Shown: positions 50,843 through 63,740 of the stretch, piece after piece
How positions within the stretch are numbered: position 1 is the first letter of the stretch
How the letters are laid out: every line of letters starts with the position of its first letter
DNA from: Melanocharis versteri
Lineage: Eukaryota > Chordata > Aves > Passeriformes > Melanocharitidae
Assembly (NCBI GenBank): GCA_013397845.1
Contig: VZTG01007409.1
Coordinates: 1,254,368-1,318,367 of the forward strand
Length of the DNA stretch: 64,000 bases
Reading direction: 5' to 3'
Notes under the pieces: generated by a model
What the model was told of the DNA's origin: nothing
What the model saw: only the letters and a program-made list of their open reading frames with translations
The model's database searches: none
Translations under genes and position numbers: made by a program

Positions 50843-51540
50843 GTGTTGAGAAACCAATGATCTGCTGTATGTGTATGTCTCAAACACTGATAGCTGGAGC
50901 CCAAGAACGATCAGTGGTAATAACACACTGTGACAAAGAAGAGGATGTGGCTGAAGAAGGAGGCCATATGGAGTTAGGGTATCACTTTTCTGGGACAAAT
51001 ATTCTTGTTCTAGTTCCTGGAGATAAGGACAACACAGTGCAGGAGGGTAGCACGGGGATCAAGACCACCAAAGCCCCCTGAAAAGAAAGCAAAGGACTTA
51101 TGTACATGTTGGAGAAAACTTCTCTATAAAGAGGTAACCCACAAAGCCTAGGTGTGTGTGTGCCAAAGAACCATGAACACCCCAGCTGGTCAGATGCTGG
51201 AGCCAGGAGTGGTGATCTCTCTCCCTTTCTTTTGTCCTTTCACACTCTCTCTGTCTCTCTCTCTGTCTCTCTCCCTCTCTCATTCATCTCTCCCTTTCTC
51301 TCTTCCTGTGTACTTTACCCCTTATCCAAAACCCACTGCCACGTGCTTATCCTAGGAGGTCAGGGGCTAACACACCAATTTCCATGTCAAGTGTGACATT
51401 TACTAATAAAACTTTGTAAGATCTTGCAGTCTGTCTGGCTTTTGTCATTCTTTCCGACCACAAGCACCTACGAATCTGTGCTCCTCTAAAGGCTGGGAGG
51501 CCCCAGCCGCTGTGACGTGGTTTTGGGATGCGTAACGACA
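50843..51540 (+). mobile_element. Probable LTR-like element (second ERV-type solo LTR), boundaries uncertain
   Basis: This segment is richer in GC and CpG than its surroundings and has promoter-to-poly(A) architecture in order. A TATA-like box CTCTATAAAGAGG lies at about 51120-51132. A polypyrimidine stretch follows at 51219-51306. A strong poly(A) signal AATAAAA (51405-51411) is followed within about 20 bp by GT/T-rich sequence (GTCTGTCTGGCTTTTGTC). A U5-like CpG-containing region ends with GCGTAACGACA, resembling the ...CGACA end of avian LTRs. The left end is a guess (TGTTGAGAAACC at 50843). I could not find a convincing target duplication, and I do not recognise the family. No retroviral genes are adjacent. 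It could instead be the last exon of a retroposed or non-coding transcript ending at the AATAAA. Confidence 0.35.
51405..51450 (+). promoter_or_regulatory. Polyadenylation signal cluster (AATAAA plus GT-rich downstream element)
   Basis: AATAAAAC is followed by GTAAGATCTTGCAG and then the GT/T-rich GTCTGTCTGGCTTTTGTC. This is the usual vertebrate arrangement of hexamer, cleavage region and downstream element. It lies inside the LTR-like segment and probably marks its R/U5 border. Use as a transcript end is inferred, not shown. Confidence 0.5.
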
Positions 51541-51576
51541 GCCTCAGATGCGAGAAGCAAACGCCCTTTTCCTTTG

Positions 51577-51630
51577 GCCTGACCAAATGCTCACTGAAGT
51601 CAGGAGAAAATCTCCCACTAATTTCAAGCC
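51577..51630. repeat. Decayed sauropsid palindromic repeat next to the LTR-like element
   Basis: GCCTGACCAAATGCTCACTG continues into AAGTCAGGAGAAAATCTCCC and then ACTAATTTCAAGCC. The two arms CACTGAAGTCAGGAGA and TCTCCCACTAATTTCAA are imperfect inverted copies. It begins about 35 bp after the presumed end of the LTR-like element, so the younger element may have landed in or beside this older one. Confidence 0.5.
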
Positions 51631-53171
51631 ATTATCAGTACACATAAGGAATTTTTGCTTTTTGAATTACTGTATTTAATTATCGAACATTAATTATTAT
51701 TGTTGTTGCTACTCCATACTAAGGTCAAGAAACTTATGCATGGAACTTTTCAATGGTCAGTCACTAAAAGCCATAAGTGTTTTTAGGGTGACCAGTTAGA
51801 AGAAACACACTCACATTGCTGACTAAGTAGCATATTTTGGCAAAGCTGATCAGATAAATATTATATTTAAAAGTGTAACAGGTTTACTAGCAGCAAAAAG
51901 GTTGAAAGAGGCTTTACATTAATTGAGGTATTAAATATTGCAGAGGTGATGACTCATTACACCCTTTCTGGCACAAAATATGTATCAGAAAAACACATGG
52001 CTATGTTTTGAAAGTCTTCAAAAGCCTTGTGGGAATGTCAGACCTCTTCTGATGAGGTCATTTTCTGCATGTTCAGTACATAGAAGTACTAAGTGCAAAT
52101 GAAAGGAGCAGATACCAGTCCTATAGAGCATTTAGCCACGACACAGCTGGCAAAAAAAAAAAAAAACTATTTAGTGTAGTTTGGCTAAACTTTGGTTTTA
52201 ATCTCAAGATGAGGAGTTCAAAAACAGCTCTATAAAATATTGTGAAGGAAAACCATATGGAGTTCTGAGTTGCTGAAAAGCGCAGATAAACATGCTGGCC
52301 TACTAAAAGCTGGTTAGCTTCTAATTCTCTACAGCAACAGTGCCTTAAAAGTGGTTTTCAAAGTCAAGAGCCGCATTCAGGTTTATGGCAGCTAAGGGAC
52401 CCCTTTTGGCTTGAGGCGATGAAAAAGAATGGAGTCCCAAGCAAAAAGGATGTTATTAGTCGAGGTCTTTTTTAACATCTGTGAAAGCATACAGAGAAAA
52501 GCTAATATCAACACAGGAAAAAGTTTTTTTAACTACCTGTGTTAAGCTATTTGTATTAATATTGGACAAATACAGCAAAATCTCCACCCACCAAAATCAT
52601 CTCTGGTGCCCCCACATAGCTTCCCATGTACTGAAAATCCATTATGATAAGAGCTGTGATCTGCAGTATTAAGCAACTTCTAATTGGCATGTGTAAGTGT
52701 AGACAGAGTTTTATTTTATGAGTTCAGAGTTGGGTTCCATTGTACCCCATTGTCTCTAGCTTTGGTGATCCTGATTGTCTGTTGTACATTAAAACAACTC
52801 CGTGATTGAGAAGCTGGAATTATGTTCTGAGCATTGCTCAGAGCATGACAGAATAAGAATGGAAAGTTGTGTTTCAGATCAACATTGATGAGTAGTTTAT
52901 TAAAGTATGAACAACTGACTGCTAATAAGAACACAGCCATGATTTCCTGATGAATATGAAGCAGTTAAATGAGTAACTCTTCTGTAAGTTTATACTTGGC
53001 ATGGCTTATTCATTAGTCTGCAAACAACTTCTTTTCTGCATTCAATGTAGAAGGTCTGGGGAGTTCATAAAATGAGGGAAAATAAAAATACCACAGAGCA
53101 ATTCAAGCAGTGAAAGCTAAATTATACTCTTGTATATTTTGAGACTAAATGTTTTACCTGGTTGGTTGCAC

Positions 53172-53200
53172 TCCAATCCCATTGACATCAATTGACATAG
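53172..53200. repeat. Possible remnant of the palindromic repeat
   Basis: CAATCCCATTGACATCAATT is followed by GACATAG. Only the core of the palindromic repeat family remains, so this may be a chance match. Confidence 0.3.
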
Positions 53201-54591
53201 CTACAATATGTGTAGAAAACATAGCACTGGAAGTTAAATTATGATATGCCGCATTGATTTTGCAGAAGTGCTGATAAAATGCTACAGTTACATCTTAAAA
53301 TACTTGTATTTAAATAGTAAGAGAGGTCAGAAGCTGCAAATACGTGTTATTATCACCATGAAATACTACAGTTAATGTTAATCTCTTAGCAAAATCTTCT
53401 GTGGTTCATGAGAGGTGTTTCAAGTCTTATTATACATTTGAGACACTGTCATATTTAGTCTTTTACTAAGACCAGTACAAGTCCTAGTCCCACTGAAGAT
53501 TCTAGAAGATTTTGCACCAAATCAAATTGAGAATTTACTCAAGAATTACTGAGCTTACAGGGGGGTTATATGCCAGTGTTTATTTGACTTGTCACGAAAA
53601 CCTGATTCAGATTAGCCTGCAGTCGTATGCTCCAAAAAACAGTGGCAGGAGGGATCCATTTTCCAGTCACATAGCTGTAGTGAGAAGCCTGTTTCACATA
53701 GTGCAGACACTGACCTAAGGCCATTGTAAAAGGGAATTGGAGATTAGGGTGTAGATCCATACCTATCCCTACTGGGATAGGTATACTTCTCAGGATGATA
53801 CAGAAAGCACCAAGACATGATCATCAGCGATGGCTCCCAGATAGAAAACATTAAGGTGGGTCCTCTGACTGTAAAATTATATGAACAACAGCAACCTAAG
53901 CCTTCTGAAGGTCTGAAAAACAAAGCTGATTAAAAGGGCCTTGAGATTTCAAAATGTCACCAATAAAACGTAGCCCAGGTAAACCATGAATTTGGGCAAG
54001 AGTAAAGGGAAACAAAACTCCTGCAATCCTTGGTTTTGTTCTCTGTTTAATTAGATGCTTATGAAGGCCACTACTGTTATGATGTCTGAAGACATCTTAA
54101 GTATTTAAGAATAGATAAAATAGTTTATTTTCTTTCCAACTCTATAAACAAAGCAGCGTAGGGATCTCTCACATAGTAATTTTCTTCAGCTACAGCGGAA
54201 GGATATAGTTAGGTCAACATAGCAGTGGTGATTAGTGTCTTACAAAGATTGTTTTTCTCTAAAAGAAGAGGGGGATTTTTCTCCCATTTGTTTAAGTTAC
54301 TTTCAAAATGGAATACATTAAACTGGGAAAAGACGTACTTCATCCATAACACAGTACTGAGTTTTTTGAAACAATAGTGGTTCCTATTCACAACTCATCT
54401 TTTGTGATTTGACCTTTGCAGGCAGATAATTCTTACATCATTAGACTTTGTCTTTCTTACATGGATATGTAGCTGAAAAGATAGCCATGAAAGACCTCAT
54501 CTATGTGTATTAAAACAGAATTCATGTTTAAAAGGTATTTCAAAATGCTCCAAGATTCACTTGCTAATTTAGAATGTCTCTGTATGCGCCA

Positions 54592-54622
54592 TGTATGAGC
54601 AATGCTCTGTATGAGCAATGCT
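54592..54622. repeat. 16-bp tandem duplication
   Basis: TGTATGAGCAATGCT occurs twice, separated by one C. A short local duplication. Confidence 0.93.
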
Positions 54623-55205
54623 TGTGCTCCAAATGTGGGACAATCTATAAATAAGATCTCCAAAATACAGTCAAAATATTACAGAAAAAGAAAAAGCCCT
54701 CAACTTGTAAAATATTTCTCTCACATTCTCTCTGTTCACTCTGCTTCTCTTTTTGTGTATCTCAGTTTTTTAACAGTTGTGTCTGCCAACACATGTAGCT
54801 CATTTGTTCCTTAAAAAAAACAGTACCAGAGATCATGTTAAATGAAAGTGATGGATTTTAAAATTAGCTGAAAGAATAGAACAACATCTGTGCAACAGTC
54901 ACAATAGAGCTGCATACAAACTTCCACCTTGGTGCAAGAGGACACAGTGTCCTCACCATCCCTGACTGGCACCTAAGTGATACTACCTGTTCAAATACTA
55001 CCACTGAAAGAATTCTGAAAAAGAAGAATGAATGTGTTTCTCTACTGGACAGGCATTGCTTGCAGAAAGGGAGCATTTCTTCATAGCTTTTTATAGCTAA
55101 ATTAAAAGAGCATCTAACTAGTATATGAGCATGAGACTAGTAATAACAGCTCGTAATCTCTGCAATTCTACATGAATTATTTTTTCCATGTGAGGCAATC
55201 TTACT

Positions 55206-55238
55206 CAAAACCATTCATTGAGCAAAACCATTCATTGA
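55206..55238. repeat. 17-bp tandem duplication
   Basis: CAAAACCATTCATTGA is present twice with a single G between the copies. A short local duplication in unique sequence. Confidence 0.95.
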
Positions 55239-55513
55239 TCACTTAGCACTGATTAGTCATATCAGCAGCAAAGGCAACTGCCTGGGATAAGGAACTTCTG
55301 TTTTCTGAATAATTAATTTAGATGTGAAAAGAAGGTGAAAAGAATCTGGGGGACATATCTCTAGCATGGGGATTTATAACATTTTAGATTCTTACCACTT
55401 TCCTGAGTACTATGCTAGAGAATGGCAGGGGTATAGGTCGGCAGAGCCTAATGCATATCTCTGTTTCTTCGTAGGAATTCTGTTCCCTCTCACTTTAAAT
55501 CACAGTAGTAGTT

Positions 55514-55543
55514 ACACACACACACGGACACACACACAGACAA
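55514..55543. repeat. (CA)n microsatellite
   Basis: ACACACACACACGGACACAC continues as ACACAGAC: a short interrupted CA repeat. Confidence 0.92.
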
Positions 55544-57127
55544 AAACCTTCTGTTTTTTTAATGCAGTAAGATTTCATTAGCCAAGATTAATGACCTAAG
55601 TCACAAAAAATCCAAATGTATTTTTGGAAAATGAAACTTCTATCCCACTTTCTTAAACTATTCTCTGGGCTTACTGACATCAGGAAAGTTAAGGATCTTT
55701 CATTTTCTATCTCCCCATCTTTATCCATCTAAATTTTATTTGTAGTTATTTCTGATCCTCTGATGAGCTTTATAAAAGCCTCGCAGTCTTGTTCTGACTT
55801 TCCCACTTCCTAGTTGTGTCACTGCTCTTTGTAAAGAAATTTCTGCAGTTGCTTTCTACAGTATGAGTGATCAACACGCTCAAACTTTCCCATGAGCTGT
55901 ACTGCTTCTTGATCATCGCTGATCTACCAGCAAAAACATCTCACCTTTTAAATGCAGCTCATAGAATTTTACTGAGCTGGTGTGGCAGCTGTGAAGAACA
56001 GTACTTTGCAGCTATTCTTTGTGCCATTAATAGCTTTCTTCAAGTTTTAGTAAACGAATCATGGGGTGTTCTAGTAGTGACTCAGAAGTCATCCCACTTC
56101 ATTACACAATTCATTGATATTTGATGTTTAACCTATGTATGAATTTTTTTTAATAAAAAGCTGGACTAAAGAAGCAGGATAAAAGTCTACTCTAAATCAC
56201 TTGACAGAAATCTTGCATTCTTGACCTTAAAAATGTTTTTTCAAATTTTTTTTTTTTTATAACTTCCCAGGCTGGAGTTGTATTAGCAACATTTATGTCC
56301 AGAAGAGATAAATGTGATTCAAAAGAATGTTAAAAAGACAATGAGACATATGTGGGGTGAGCTATCAACAATACAACAAGAACCTTTCACATGCAAAACA
56401 AAAAGAGAAATCTTTTTTGTTGCCTGCTCTGTAAGAAGAGAGGCAAGAAGGTGATAGTCCAAAAGTTGTTTTTCTAGAACACTAAAATATTTACCTTAAA
56501 GTTTTAGATATTCTCTAAGTACAGTCATCAAATTGTCCATTAAAAAAACAAACAAACAAAAAAAACCAAACCCCTATGAATCTGATATTTATTGTTTGCT
56601 GGGAATATTGTACAGCTGTGGATACAGGTATAGATTTAGACACTTCAGTCTAACAGGTCACCTACAAGACTTACAAGAGGTTCTTACTCTTTGTTTTATA
56701 CTTGGGGAAAGGCCGAAGTTGCATAGACATGGTGTTTTCCTAAATTCCATGGGTTTCCCCTAAATTATGCAATGACAGAGACTCCAAAGCTACTTTTGAC
56801 CTGATTTAAGATATCGTCAATGAAGAATTGTTTGGAGATGCTGATTTGTGCCTCTGCGTAGCATAGTTGTGTTAGCACATCTCTGAACCCCAAATAATAA
56901 GTTTTGCTTTTCAAAAGCGTGGATTTAGGCTCAGTTATGTGTTGACAAAAGTGTACAATTTTCAGTTTGGATAAGTCCCAGCTTAAGCCAGCTTGGAGGT
57001 CTGTGGATCATGGTATAGTCCATGATGGAAACAAACAGAAACATGACCAGCACTGCTGAACTGAGTATTAGAGTTGGAAATAGTAGTAAGTGGACATCAA
57101 CCGCAACAACAAAAAATAATTTTTTGG

Positions 57128-57160
57128 ACTAAAAAACCAAAACCAAAACCAAAACCAAAC
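57128..57160. repeat. (CCAAAA)n microsatellite
   Basis: CTAAAAAACCAAAACCAAAA continues as further CCAAAA units ending in CCAAAC. Related CCAAA-rich patches lie at 37826-37850 and 56541-56570. Confidence 0.9.
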
Positions 57161-59085
57161 ATTTGCCAGTCTAGGTGCAGCCAAATACATATTCCATGTC
57201 TTAGGTACAGGGTATATTCTAAGAATTAAGCAGTATGCCGCAACTATTTAAGCATTGTCATGAAGAAATGACATGGTAAAAAGAAAGTGATGGGTGAAAA
57301 AATGCTAGTGTGCCTTCTTTGGTAAACTATAAATACAGTAGTAAATAAATAGAAGTAAATGTGTAGATGACAAAGATAAATTCTGTATTCAGCTGTATAA
57401 AACCTTGCCTTTTCCTTCCAACGAGAGGGACTGCACACAGATCTTAAAAGATTAAACCACTCACTCTTCACAGGTTATGAAAGAAAAAAACACTTTTATT
57501 GGAGTTTAGTAGGATGGCTGAAGAAAATCTTCATATAGCTGTTCTAGGACTTTGTAAGTCTTTGCAATTTTACAGTGCTCTTTACTCAAATCAGAGATAA
57601 TTTTCTGACTACTACTTAGCTTATTAAAACCATAACTTGTTCCAATCCTAACAATTTGCAGGTGTACAGATTCCTGGAAATTAGTATCCTTCTTTTCACA
57701 AAAAGTACAGAACAAGAGCAGAAATAAAGCTAATGGTTTAAAGAAATGAGTAAGGAAACATCCCTTTCCCACATATCAAACTGTGGTAAGAGTCTGTAGG
57801 CCAGTTTAACATCTTTGCAGCACGTAAAGGATGAAGCAGTTGTACTGGTTTCTTTCTTTCCCAAAAGAAGATACCCATATAGGCAGGCAGATGTGACACA
57901 TGGCCAAAGAGAGACCCAAGATATTTAAAAGGAGCATTTGAAGACTAGTCTGGATGTTTTGAAATGCAAAAATGGCTGAAAATAGATGCATGCTTTGCTA
58001 ATTGAATCCCAATCCTAGTTTCAGTGATGGGTAGAACAAAAAATCCCAAATGATACTATAACTTAGAACAGGAAAAATAAGAGGCCAGTCAGGCTGCAAA
58101 ATCGGCAATCTTTTTCTTCTCTATGTTCAGTGCAGGATCTATGAGCCCAGTTGTTGTCTAAATGTGAGATGAGGAGATTGTTATTTTTCTGCATAAAAAA
58201 TGTTATAATGAGCTATCAGAACAACTTGTTCACCCGTTTCTATTCACAAAGAGACTTTACAATCATTAGTATTGTATACATAGACTGTATTTGGGAACTA
58301 TAAAACTCACTAAAAGCAGAGGAATAAACAGAGCAATCGTAGTTTTGCTTTGAACTCTTAGAAACAGAAAAGCTTATATCCCCTATACAGAAGATGATAT
58401 TTCATAAAGATTGACTCAGGCAGTAGAAACCGTAATAAATATTTAGAATATGTCTAAATAATGTTCAAAATCTAGTTTAGATGGCTGTAATATGTACTGA
58501 TACAGTGGTACTTGTGAAAACCTACTCATTCATATTCATATATTTTTGCAAAGAAATCTGTAATAATGATCACACTGAGAGCTGTGAGCATAGGAAGAAC
58601 ACACCATTTATATCCTGCATTACTTTGATAAGTAAGGAGGAAATGTTCCAGGCTAATATTGCCATGGTTCAGGATATGTTATGTGATCTTACCTGGAAAA
58701 CCTTAAATGATCTCTTCTTCATCCGTAACTAAGGTACCTCTTTAACAGTAATAAAGGTGACCACACTGAGGTTAGGCTGTCTTTAAGCAAAGATAGCATA
58801 AAGATAGAAAGAGAAAGAAAAAACACTTTCATTTAAATCATAACACCATATTGGCCTTATTGGTTATTTGAGGTTAATGAATATTTAAAATAATAATGAT
58901 AACTAAGTACATGAGTTTGGACATTAAATTAGGATATCAGTTTTGAATTAAAACCTTCAGAAGAGCTCATACTAAATACAGATTTCTTCTGTTGTTAAAT
59001 TAGTTCAGATCATTTGATGTGAATTATGCACACTCTGAGCTTAAGCAGCGCGGACAAGCCCTGAATGGGTCTGGGTTTGCAGCCC

Positions 59086-59114
59086 TTTCTCTCACATAAG
59101 CAATGTGAGAGAAA
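59086..59114. repeat. Perfect 12-bp inverted repeat with 5-nt loop
   Basis: TTTCTCTCACAT (59086-59097) and ATGTGAGAGAAA (59103-59114) are exact reverse complements around the loop AAGCA. The hairpin is too short for a typical microRNA precursor and has no T run beyond it. It may be a chance palindrome or a cruciform-forming site. Confidence 0.9.
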
Positions 59115-59904
59115 ACAACCCATATTAATTCCTTTTAAGTAAACTTAAGTTTCTCACTGGACCTCTATGTGTCAATAAAGTTCATAGGATCAGGACCCCT
59201 GTACTAATAACGTGAGCATAGAAATGTTAAAAATTTATGATAGTGGAGTTGAGAGACATTACAGTGCCAAATAGACAAAATTCTCAGAACAGAAATGTGA
59301 TGTCACTTTATCAAAAATACTGCCAACTGTAATTGCAGATCCATGTTAGGAAGTTGGCTTAAAAGCATGCACTTAATTATATGTGGCTATCTATGCAGAC
59401 ACGTATCAGCACTTTTAGCTGGTTTTGTATACCAAAACTGATTTGTTTAGGTAAACACCAGCCTTATTACACAGTTCTAAAATAGCACAGTTAGCCAGTA
59501 ACACACATTATTTTTTTGACTATCAGAGAAAGGATGCTTGTTGCTTATTCTGAAAAACGGCATTTGTGGCTCTATCAAAATAGGTAGATCAGCAGCATAT
59601 ATATATATATACATACCCCAGAACAACATTATTATTCCACAAATTGTACTACATTGATGTGAGAGAAAAGCAGGACTAATTAAACATCATGTATCACCCA
59701 ACTTGTAGAAGTGCTCATAAGATATCCTATACATGTGAGTTTTTCTATATACATAGTTTATGAACAGACATATTTATGTAAATGAAAAGCTCAATAAAAT
59801 GCAGTTATTGTACAGAGTCAGTGTTGAAAATTAATTTTTGGCACCCTTTGGACTTTGATGCAACTGTAACGTGGTTGAAGAATGTACCTAAATGAAATAG
59901 ATTA

Positions 59905-59955
59905 GTCAGAATCTGATTTACATTTTCATATATGTCAATGGGAATTGAAAGTATT
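59905..59955. repeat. Possible remnant of the palindromic repeat
   Basis: GTCAGAATCTGATTTACATT is followed by TATGTCAATGGGAATTG. The order of a CAGAATCTGATTT block followed by a GTCAATGGGA core matches the older sauropsid repeat. It is weak and short. Confidence 0.35.
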
Positions 59956-62900
59956 AAGCGTTTCCAGAATTGATTTCTGGCTGTAGCCATTGCCTTGCAT
60001 GATAAATACCTAATTTTCTACAAGGCTTAATTCCAAGTTCAATAAAACTTCAGTTCCCTAGGTGGAACCCATCCCTCATTTTGGTCCTGAGTTAGGCATC
60101 TTCAGTTCCAGCTTTTCTGCAGCCTGTTAATGTTTCCTCATGTTTTCATATGTTCTCCTAATTGAGGCTCATACTAAGTTTGGTTGTTTTCCAAATTATC
60201 TGTAATAAGCACAAGTCAACTGTACCCATATTGGTTTTTACCAGATACAAAGAAATCAAGAGGATCATACTTCCTCTAAAGAAGGGGTGTCCAGACATTT
60301 TGCAGGCAATTCTACTTCGGCTACTTTTTCCCTCTCTTTCTCCTGCTTTCCACGAATCAACCCCAAGCCACTGCCCCTTTCTTTTGCTCTGATGCCGCCC
60401 ATCAAATTCCTAACATCTTTATCCTTGTGGCAGTTTCAACTCTTGAATAAAACATAGGCTAATAAACCCAGGAGAAAACCCGGGCTGCTCCCATCCCAAA
60501 TGTTTAGGGTTTGGATTGTCTTGCTAGCAAGAAATTGGCCTTCGTGGTTCAAAACCGTTTCACACCATGCTTGAAGCCTCACCAATGTGTGCTTTTCCTT
60601 GCTCAGACTCGAGGCCTGAGGCAAATTCTTTCAGCCATGTTTGCTACTAGTGGGCAGAATGGGCATGACTCATTTACTTTCTCCACATACATGGCACCTT
60701 ATGTGAAACATCATTTTATGAAAGCCAGCATAACAGAGTAGTCCATGATAATACACTCAACTCAAAGGATGCAAATTCAAGAGACAGACTGGGTTGATTT
60801 CTCATGATGTTGGTGTGCATGCACTTAGTTTCTTATAGGTGGAGAGCTTATACATCTTGCTACAGAACCTCAGGAGAAAACAGCCCGTTGTATCTCTCAC
60901 CACAGAAAAAAGGACATTCACTATTTATTTAGAAAGAGATGGGACTAGTATGTTATCTCTTCATTCCTAAACTATTTTGTTAAATGCAGGCAGAAAGGTA
61001 TCTATCTCTTCTACTTCCTGTCCTAGAGACTGAGCTTATGTTCATCACCCTATTTTGTGCTGCTGAGCTGGAAATATTTTTCTTGGGTTTATGTTTTGGA
61101 CATGCAGTCAATATCATGTTTCACAGAAAAGTCAGTAATGTTTACACAGGATAGTGCATAGCTAGAGGGTAAAAAATGTTGTTATGTAGTATTATGGAAG
61201 TGTCATCTTTGTTAATTAATGTATTTGTAGCTGAAATGAGAAGAGGGCCCTGTAGTGTTGCAGCAGTGTTTAATCAGTATTTACTCCTGTCTTTCCCAAT
61301 GACTGATTCAGCCAGTTAGAATGATACGATCTTCCCAGAAATGAGGCAAAGTAATTAGCTGGGTCAGAAGGTACTGGGAATGCCTGCTGATCAAGATTTC
61401 TTGATGTTTTTGTTTTCAGAGTTATTGAGGTAAGTGTGGAATAACTCCTGCCAAGGTATCCCTTAATACATTGCATCATAAAGGAAAGGAATCCAGCCCT
61501 GTATATTCTGATGACACCTCAACACTCTTCACTTCACTGGCCTTTTTTTTGGTACTTCCGGACATGATTTCTTTTACATATTATTGGTTTAATTCAAAGA
61601 CTTCTAAATACAATGGAGTGAAAAAAACCCTTGCAGGAGTTCAATTGTTTTATTTTCTTTTTAATACAGTTGATGTGGAGCTTTTGATTCTCCTTGAATA
61701 AGTGCATAATTCTTGAATCCCGTATCTCAAATTAGCTTCACCTGAAACAGGCTGAAAAAATGAATTTGCTCAGGTCTGTTTGGAATTTGGGTTAACCACT
61801 GGGTTTTTTTCTTAAAATTGTGAGGAACCTTTCAATGATCATTGACCAAACAGGGAGCAGCAATGTAAGTGAATCAGGTATGTGTGTGTGTTTCTTAAGT
61901 TTTACTGCAAATATTTTCCACTCTCCTTGGTGGGCCAACATCATCCCAAATTTAAATTTACCAAGGTCAATGAAGTTCTACCAAAGAATAAATTGGCTTG
62001 TTAATTTTTAACAGAGTGCTAAAGGAAACACTGATTGCATTTTTAAACTCCAGCTCTTTTATATCAAAAGGAAAAAAAAAAAAGGCAAAAGAGAAATATT
62101 TATACAGAAAGAATATTGAAGCATCACCTAGTTAGTAAACTGTGTGGTGGTGTGACACTGGGCGTGTTCGCTAATGGAGTTTTAAAGTGTTTGAGAATAT
62201 ATACATATTACTGAAGGGGGTTTTGGCACTGTCACTTGATGTCTGGATTGCAACAAGAATTTCTTTTATTGCTGACAAATACAAAGCATGTGTTTGGCAT
62301 TATTTATTGTTTTCTGTGGAGCATATGTCAAGGTCTGAAAGTGTGTATTTCCCTAGGCATGTACTAAGTTTAGTTGCTATAATTAAGTTGCTAATATCTG
62401 GCATGGTAACCAGTCAGCAGGGTTTGATTTGACAGTGTGGGAGACAAGCTTGACACCTCTGGAAGTTGAGGAGGAGACACTCAGCAGCACACTGAGATAA
62501 ATACTGACCCTTCCTTAATGATACAGATCACACTTCCTAAAGTAACCACTAATTCTGGTCCCTTCATTTCTTGGTGAAAAAAACAGAAAAGGTCCATCAG
62601 TAACCACACTTGGCTACAGCTGCAAAAAATGTTGCTTGGCAAGAGCCTGGAAAATTAAAGGATTTTTTTTTTTTTTATTTTAAGAATACAATCAAGGTTT
62701 GAAAAGTTGCTATACAATTTTCCCCTAAAATGGTAATTTCAAAACTTTCCCCTCTGATTCTGAAATTCCTAGAATGGCTGGTCAAATCTGAACAAGTCTG
62801 TCCCATGAGAAAATCTCACAATTCAAAATTATTTCAACTTTGCATTGGAATGAAAACAAATTACTTTGCAGCTTTGAAGCAAATGTTTCTGAGTGAATTA

Positions 62901-63627
62901 TATTTTGCTTCATTTTTTATTATTATCACTTTTGCATATGAATATATGTGTATGATTATAGAGAATATTCTGAAATGCAAAATCAAAATAATTATTTCTA
63001 ACATTCAAAAGAGCATCTGACATACTTGAAATTTCAGGTAGGTAAGTGTGCTTCTACAAAACACTTATTTTGAGAATTTTCTTTCAATGAAAATAGCATT
63101 ACACAGAAATTTTGACTTCTGGCAGTATTTTGCTACGAAAATGAATGTGGACTACATATTCAATGCTACAATAACTAGCAGGTTATAAGTGTTATACACA
63201 CAATGAAATGTGGAGTTAAATGCTATAGTTTAAGATTTTTTCTTTGTCTCTTTGTTTCTTCACAATGTTCCTAGGAATTCAAAATATTCAAAACACATAG
63301 ATATACAAATGGAAAATTTCATTAGATTGACAAAATAATCATAGTGGTTGAGAAGATCAGAAAGCCCCTATTCAGACTCTGTTTTTCATATACAAATGAT
63401 AAACATTTCATGTAAATCAAAAGACACAAATGAAGGATGTAATCCTAGGCTGCAACTATACTAGTACATAAACCAGGCCAGGGAACAAGTCTCTGGCCTT
63501 GGGGTAAGTAGCATGGTGCAGCTTGTCTCTGTACAGCTGTCGGGAGCCAGAGCATCCAAGGAACGTGGTAAGCAGCATGGATGATTGCAAGTCAGTGCTC
63601 CAGCCTGCGACCAAGGTCTCATTGAAA

Positions 63628-63740
63628 CATGGAATGTGTTGGAAGGGACCTTAAAGATCATCAGGTAATCCTCCTTGCCACGGGCAGGGACACCTTACAC
63701 TAGACCAGGTTGCCCAAAGCCCTATCCAAGCTGTCCTTCA
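63628..63740 (-). mobile_element. Short CR1 LINE 3' fragment, minus strand
   Basis: The plus strand reads TGTTGGAAGGGACCTTAAAG, then ATCATC, then the antisense of the CR1 3' region: GGGCAGGGACACCTTACACT, then AGACCAGGTTGCCCAAAGCC. These are typical CR1 3' UTR and ORF2-terminal blocks in reverse orientation. The terminal octamer repeat is not clearly preserved; only GAAACATGGAATG is left at the expected place. The left edge is judged from the fading GGAATG-type end and the right edge from loss of similarity after CTGTCCTTC. The copy is truncated and non-functional. Confidence 0.82.

Larger units (their letters stand above)
51631..63627. other. Unique AT-rich sequence, no gene seen
   Basis: Only small simple repeats, weak old repeat remnants and one perfect hairpin are seen. 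Open frames do not exceed about 96 codons. At 63480-63600 a GC-richer stretch has the near-repeat GGTAAGTAGCATGG / GGTAAGCAGCATGG about 60 bp apart; its origin is unknown. Confidence 0.55.
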
